Below are positions 60,108 through 64,000 of a stretch of DNA of 64,000 bases, in pieces (the stretch's first letter is position 1; every line of letters begins with the position of its first letter). The notes under the pieces are model-generated. The model did no database searches. It was given only the letters and a program-made list of their open reading frames with translations, and had not been told where the DNA came from. The stretch spans positions 1 through 64,000 of the IMG/VR virus record IMGVR_UViG_3300017917_001008; one strand, 5' to 3'. The translations under genes and the position numbers were made by a program. Source of the DNA: a virus.

Positions 60108-61088
60108 CTATAACTTTTTGTTGATCAGGGGGACCAACCTGTTTCTCACTTCCTTGGCTCCGTAGTCTTTAATGGAGTCTGATGGGTCTTTACTCATGGG
60201 AAGGAGCAGCAATTCTACATAGGGGTAGAGCTCTTTATATTTCTCCATGGCTTTTATACCGGCCTCGTCATTATCAAACAACACCAGGATCTTTTCATAC
60301 TTGGTTTCCCACTCATCCATAAACTCACTCTTGATCACAGAGTTTTCACTGTCCGGAGCTACGTAGTCTATAGAAAGCTTCAGGCTTTTTAGAGACATAA
60401 TATCCTTTAAAGAGGACGTGATGATCAACCATCTGTGGTCTTTGAGCTGCTCAGATCCCTGGATGTGGTCTTTCACCTTGATGAATTTCTTATCCAGAGT
60501 CTTGGGCTGGTAGATCTTGTACAGAGTACCATCTTTCTTAAAATAGCCATAGAGATAGTTACTACGGATGGTCAGCTCATGTGTGGATCCGTCTGGTTCA
60601 GTGCGTACCAGAGTGTAATATTCCAGCGGCCTGACGCAGTACTCTTCCAGCAGACGTGACCCAATGTTGAACTGAGTCCAGAAATACTGGTCTGAAGTGT
60701 TCCAGGAACGGAATATGTAACGTGATACTCTATACTTACTGGCTTGTTTAAACTGTTGAACATCATAACCTCCATTATTATGCAGGACAAAGTCATTGAA
60801 CTTCTCCACTACAAGACTGCATGCTTTGTGATAGGAGAGCTGTGTAATTTCCTTTACCAGATCTATAGCAGATCCTCCTTTGCCGGTGGAAAAATCCTTG
60901 AACTTGTACGTGTCTTTTCTTACATCGTAATATACACACATAGAAGGTGTCCGTTCCTTAGGGTTGAACAGACTCTTGATCTTTACATCCTGCCCGGTGA
61001 GCTTTTCCTTGAGCTTGCAAAAATGTTCAAATATCCAGGGGACAGGTACATCTTTGATTTCATGCACCAGGTTCTTTGTACTAAACAT
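60108..61088 (-). CDS. DnaG-like primase with TOPRIM domain (326 aa)
   Basis: The N-terminal half has IKSLFNPKERTPSMCVY and TYKFKDFSTGKGGSAIDLVK, the pattern of the primase zinc-binding region in a version lacking the Cys/His ligands. The TOPRIM part has IITSSLKDIMSL, ILVLFDNDEAGIKAMEKY and SKDPSDSIKDYG. The DND and KDPSD motifs are intact, but the usual EG Glu in the first motif is Ser here. It would make RNA primers for the polymerase. It ends with TAG. A terminator lies upstream, so it likely has its own promoter or depends on readthrough. Confidence 0.82.
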   Translation of the reverse strand: MFSTKNLVHEIKDVPVPWIFEHFCKLKEKLTGQDVKIKSLFNPKERTPSMCVYYDVRKDTYKFKDFSTGKGGSAIDLVKEITQLSYHKACSLVVEKFNDFVLHNNGGYDVQQFKQASKYRVSRYIFRSWNTSDQYFWTQFNIGSRLLEEYCVRPLEYYTLVRTEPDGSTHELTIRSNYLYGYFKKDGTLYKIYQPKTLDKKFIKVKDHIQGSEQLKDHRWLIITSSLKDIMSLKSLKLSIDYVAPDSENSVIKSEFMDEWETKYEKILVLFDNDEAGIKAMEKYKELYPYVELLLLPMSKDPSDSIKDYGAKEVRNRLVPLINKKL

Positions 61089-61100
61089 ATAATCCGTATT

Positions 61101-61133
61101 TAAAAAATAAAGGGGGAAGTAGACACAACCCCC
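61101..61133 (-). terminator. Rho-independent terminator after the SSB-like gene
   Basis: Minus-strand stem GGGGG/CCCCC (61129-61133 and 61112-61116) with a 12-base loop, followed by TTTATTTTTTA, 30 bases after the SSB-like stop. Confidence 0.78.
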
Positions 61134-61162
61134 GTATTTGATGAATATAAAGAATACCGAGA

Positions 61163-61774
61163 TTACATATCAAAGTCGTCGTTCACCGGCTCAAAGCTGC
61201 TAACAGCCTTGGTTTCCAATGCACGGTAGTGGTACTTGTTGTTTTTATCAAACTTATCCAGTTTGTTCTCGTTTACACTACAGAACCTGATCTTAGGCAG
61301 AGAAAGCTTTACAATGGTCTTGCCATTATACTCCTCTTCCTTACCGTTCAGGAACCAGTACATATCATGTCCCTTCAGGATGTCAATTGCCTGGGATACC
61401 CAGTTCTCCAAACTGTTAGCGGAAATGTTATCTACAGCGTCACGCAGTCCAAGCTCCTGTGCAATCACAATGATTTTGTACATGATCTCGTTCTTAGTGG
61501 CATTGGTTTCTGCATGCTGGTCTGTCCAGATGGTTGCTGTAACTCTTGATGACAATCCTTTGAACTTAGGTCCATCTGGATCGTTCTTGTCTATACTCCA
61601 TCCTTCAAAGTTCTCAAGCTCCGGGCCTTCTAATACCAGCTCCAGAGATTTCTTGTCTCCATTCTTGGATGTTCTAACTTGCCCGCCAAAGATGTGGGCA
61701 TACACTACGCCTGGTTGAAATGACTTCATCGGTCCATTACCAGCTTTTACTTCTTGTCCTTTTGTACTGAACAT
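61163..61774 (-). CDS. SSB-like protein (203 aa)
   Basis: Beta-rich with FQPGVVYAHIFGGQVRTSKN and KSLELVLEGPELENFEGWSI early, helical part in the middle, and an acidic tip ending VNDDFDM like the protein-docking tail of single-stranded DNA-binding proteins. Its place between the Sak4-like ATPase and the primase fits an SSB or recombination cofactor. There is no strong family match by eye, so an OB-fold SSB role is an inference. Confidence 0.55.
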   Translation of the reverse strand: MFSTKGQEVKAGNGPMKSFQPGVVYAHIFGGQVRTSKNGDKKSLELVLEGPELENFEGWSIDKNDPDGPKFKGLSSRVTATIWTDQHAETNATKNEIMYKIIVIAQELGLRDAVDNISANSLENWVSQAIDILKGHDMYWFLNGKEEEYNGKTIVKLSLPKIRFCSVNENKLDKFDKNNKYHYRALETKAVSSFEPVNDDFDM

Positions 61775-61809
61775 AGGGCTTACCTTTTAATGATTAAGTG
61801 TTTGAATGA

Positions 61810-62493
61810 TTAATTTTCATAGTCAATGATAGCTTGCCTCACAACCTGGAGATCATTGCTAATCTCAAAGTCAGGGAACATGTCTTTGGGAGACTTACAA
61901 GTGTTCTCCCCGTTGTTACGTGTTTCAAACACGTGGCGTATGTTGCCGTCTTTATCTTTCTTCACCTTACCAAATAATACAATAGAGAACAGACCTTCCA
62001 GGGTGAGCTTTTCGTCCACCATTTTACCGATGGTCTTAGCTTTAAACTTGCGTTTACCTTCCAGGTCAGTAGACTCTTCTGCATGTGTAAGGAAGAATAC
62101 CATAAGATCTTCTCTCAGGTCTTTAGGCATGCGTGCAATACGTGCCAGGTGTGCACCGATCTGGGTGAACTTCTCATACCCCTTTTCGTCTACACGGTCA
62201 AAGAACTCAAAAGAGCTCATATACTGAAAGTCATCAATGACTAAGTTCTTGATCTCTTTACGTTTCTCAGACACATACTTTACACAAGCCTCAATGTTCT
62301 GAGGGGAATTACCATAGTACATATTACCAGTGGGGTTGTCTTTACTCCAGGTAGTGTACTTCTTTTTCCAGCCTTTAAAAGGCAGGGCCTTGTTGGCTAC
62401 ATTAATGATGAATGTTTCTGCCGGATCCAGGTTTTCTATACTAGTAGACTTACCTGCACCGGATTCTGCAATTACGAGGATACCGTTTGCCAT
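61810..62493 (-). CDS. Sak4-like RecA-fold ATPase (227 aa)
   Basis: Walker A AESGAGKST (A9 to T17), Walker B VIDDFQYM, a conserved ALPFKGWKKKYTTW early and FFLTHAEES, followed by KLTLEGLFSIVLFGKV: the AAA_24/Sak4 family of phage single-strand annealing or recombination proteins. It lies with an SSB-like protein and a PD-(D/E)XK exonuclease nearby, the standard phage recombination set. Size is normal for the family. Confidence 0.8.
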   Translation of the reverse strand: MANGILVIAESGAGKSTSIENLDPAETFIINVANKALPFKGWKKKYTTWSKDNPTGNMYYGNSPQNIEACVKYVSEKRKEIKNLVIDDFQYMSSFEFFDRVDEKGYEKFTQIGAHLARIARMPKDLREDLMVFFLTHAEESTDLEGKRKFKAKTIGKMVDEKLTLEGLFSIVLFGKVKKDKDGNIRHVFETRNNGENTCKSPKDMFPDFEISNDLQVVRQAIIDYEN

Positions 62494-62498
62494 AGTTT

Positions 62499-63122
62499 TT
62501 ATGGAAGTTTAGTGAGTATTAAATCATTAAGCCAAGGCTTCAGACTTACAGGTTTACCTGTATGAATGGTGATATAGTCCCGGATGGTCATCTCTGCATA
62601 GGGAGCATCCAGGTCTATAGGAGCTTGCTGGGCTTGGGGTTTAGAAGTAAAAACAGGCTGCGGTTTAAATTCTGCTGCAGGATTCTTGGCAAAGAGCTTG
62701 TCATTGCTAAGTACTGCAGAGTCTTTAGAAATGGCCACTGCTGCTGCGTTAACCATTCTCAACTCCTCAATAGGTACAAGGAATGAACCTTTCTCGTTCA
62801 TCTCATACTCTTCTTCAAAGTTGTCGTTGCGGGCTATCCTGTAGACTTTCCGGTCATCTTCCAGTGGATCTAGATCTCTGGTGACCAGCTCAAAGAAAAA
62901 GCCTTTGTCTTTCTTAAACTCTGAGGAGAAGATACCTACCACTTTACGTCCGTGGCTGTCATAAAAAGGCATCTTCATATTAAAGTCCATGGGGGAGATG
63001 CCCAGATCTTGTATCAGTGGCATATGATATGCCCTGATCTGATCCAGCTTCATCTTCTTCCACTCTTTAGGATTAGCGTACCTGTCTATAGTCTGTTCTG
63101 GGAACATGTTTGCTTGGGACAT
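62499..63122 (-). CDS. Replication-block protein of unknown function (207 aa)
   Basis: The N-terminal 150 residues are mixed alpha/beta: PLIQDLGISPMDFNMKMPFY then KVVGIFSSEFKKDKGFFFEL. A Pro/Ala/Gln-rich linker follows, then a helical C-terminus ending LKPWLNDLILTKLP. It lies 12 bases downstream of the helicase gene and just before the Sak4-like gene, so a replication/recombination role is likely. No family recognised. Confidence 0.7.
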   Translation of the reverse strand: MSQANMFPEQTIDRYANPKEWKKMKLDQIRAYHMPLIQDLGISPMDFNMKMPFYDSHGRKVVGIFSSEFKKDKGFFFELVTRDLDPLEDDRKVYRIARNDNFEEEYEMNEKGSFLVPIEELRMVNAAAVAISKDSAVLSNDKLFAKNPAAEFKPQPVFTSKPQAQQAPIDLDAPYAEMTIRDYITIHTGKPVSLKPWLNDLILTKLP

Positions 63123-63134
63123 TGTACGTGATTT

Positions 63135-64000
63135 TTAAAGTTCGTCTCCTATGTCAGCAGATATAGGTCTGCGGGTGTTTCCACCACCGCCACTGTTAGC
63201 TGCTGCTGTCTGATTAAAAGGCACATAGCCGGAGCCACCCTGTGCTGTTTGTGGTGCTACAGTCTCTATCATTCTACCCCTGTTAAATTCTGCATTGAAG
63301 AACAGTACACTGTCATCATTGCCACCATTACGGGCTTTAAGAATGTGTAGAAAGATCTGGTTCTTGTTAGTGATCCATTTCTTGGGACCGTAGATGTTGA
63401 TGTTGGCGTTATAAGGACGGTTCACTGCTGCTACCATGTCTGAAGATTGCATCAGGGCGTCACCACCAAAGATGTCAGATGATGTAGGAAAGTTTGCCAC
63501 CTGCCCCGGATGGGTACGTGAAGCTTCTTCCATAGTACGGTTCATCTGTGTGATCATCAGAATAATAATAGGCAGTTCATTCTTTAGCTGCATCAGCATC
63601 TCTGCTGTGTTGTAAAGAACATCAAACTTGTCCTTTTCACCGGCACCCTTCTTGATCAACCACGAGTGATCAATAGTGACTACCATGGGCTTGGCACCCA
63701 TTGCTTCATAATAATACCTGATGGCTTTTTCTATGTCTGAAACAACCAAGGGTTTCTTGATCAGCATACGCTGAACACCTTGTTTTTCCAGAGCAATGGT
63801 TTCCTGCAGGTATTTCTGCATTTCTTTATAAGAGAAGTCATCTAGCTGCTTGTAAGAGCTGAGCACCTGGTTGTAATCCAGTGCCACCTCTGCCGCAAAC
63901 TGACGTGCTGCATACTGCTTGTCACCCATCTCAAACTGGAACTCCAGGATGGAAAAATCCTGATCCGGATTGTGTATACGTGACTCCCTCAGTATCTGGG
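63135..64000 (-). CDS. DnaB-like replicative helicase (SF4), 5' partial
   Basis: The frame stays open to the window edge; the Met at 63929 is internal, because the upstream codons read PDQDFSILEFQFEMGDKQYA, the conserved DnaB segment after the Walker A region. In the visible part: VVTIDHSWLI (Walker B), IIILMITQMNR (motif H3-like), GGDALMQSSDMVAAVNRP and FFNAEFNRGRM, the DnaB C-terminal ATPase pattern. The C-terminal tail is Gly/Asn-rich. Unwinds DNA at the fork with the primase and PolB. The Walker A end lies outside the window. Confidence 0.88.
   Translation of the reverse strand, partial: QILRESRIHNPDQDFSILEFQFEMGDKQYAARQFAAEVALDYNQVLSSYKQLDDFSYKEMQKYLQETIALEKQGVQRMLIKKPLVVSDIEKAIRYYYEAMGAKPMVVTIDHSWLIKKGAGEKDKFDVLYNTAEMLMQLKNELPIIILMITQMNRTMEEASRTHPGQVANFPTSSDIFGGDALMQSSDMVAAVNRPYNANINIYGPKKWITNKNQIFLHILKARNGGNDDSVLFFNAEFNRGRMIETVAPQTAQGGSGYVPFNQTAAANSGGGGNTRRPISADIGDEL

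Noticed and set aside
60108-61016. Possible stop-codon reassignment (TAG to Gln), known in some crAss-like phages
   Set aside because: TAG is rare but ends the primase, ThyX and the 66-aa Cys protein at sensible places, and all large late genes are open in the standard code.
63135-63929. Treating Met at 63929 as the helicase start
   Set aside because: The frame remains open to the window edge and the upstream residues match the conserved DnaB segment, so the gene is cut by the window.
1-64000. tRNA genes or CRISPR arrays
   Set aside because: No cloverleaf or regularly spaced repeats were seen in the short gaps; a tRNAscan-SE run would settle the former.

Overview
This window is part of a tailed-phage genome that looks like a crAss-like phage (Crassvirales) infecting a Bacteroidota host. 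The strongest evidence is a trio of giant late genes in which one 3193-residue protein carries the DFDID catalytic motif of the crAss-like virion RNA polymerase. The virion genes next to it are in crAss-like order: ring/adaptor proteins, a muzzle-type protein of about 1500 residues, then cargo proteins. Several intergenic sites match the Bacteroidota -7 promoter element TAnnTTTG, Shine-Dalgarno sequences are scarce, and a DUF5522-like protein typical of Bacteroidota is present. The standard genetic code works throughout. Terminase, portal, major capsid protein and lysis genes are not seen and presumably lie outside.

The window has two convergent blocks that meet at 47757. The plus-strand block (1-47756) is late/virion. 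Positions 1-8206 hold cysteine-rich appendage genes: a tail protein interrupted by a Hint/mini-intein domain, two proteins sharing a GPNxP N-terminal domain, a large Ig/FN3-like adhesin, and small FN3-like proteins. A terminator follows. Positions 8380-12256 hold a metallophosphoesterase, putative ring/adaptor proteins and a small HExxH protease-like protein. Positions 12249-25385 hold the muzzle-like protein and four putative cargo proteins. Positions 25387-47756 hold three giant proteins of 1735, 3193 and 2521 aa. The second is the virion RNA polymerase with an added HExxH domain. The third starts with a GHKL (Bergerat-fold) ATPase followed by two separate HExxH metalloprotease motifs.

The minus-strand block (64000 down to 47759) is replication, recombination and nucleotide metabolism. 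In transcription order it has a DnaB-like helicase (cut by the window edge), an unknown protein, a Sak4-like ATPase, an SSB-like protein, a TOPRIM primase, an HNH nuclease, a PD-(D/E)XK exonuclease, a family B DNA polymerase, a DUF932 protein, a dNMP kinase, a radical-SAM-like protein, a second metallophosphoesterase, several small Cys-rich or HTH proteins, a HAD phosphatase, ThyX, a DUF5522 protein and a cyclic-phosphate receiver-like (cREC) protein. Helicase, primase, polymerase and SSB would copy the genome. The exonuclease, Sak4 and SSB form a recombination set. ThyX, the kinase and perhaps the HAD enzyme supply nucleotides.

Noncoding DNA is sparse, and no stretch over 300 bases lacks a gene. 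The gaps that exist repeatedly carry TTCTACA/TGTAGAA and AGAACTT/AAGTTCT inverted repeats around TAnnTTTG promoter-like elements, suggesting shared regulation. Two tiny genes (31 and 32 codons) fit neatly into gaps on the minus strand. No tRNA, CRISPR array, insertion sequence, integrase or reverse transcriptase was seen.
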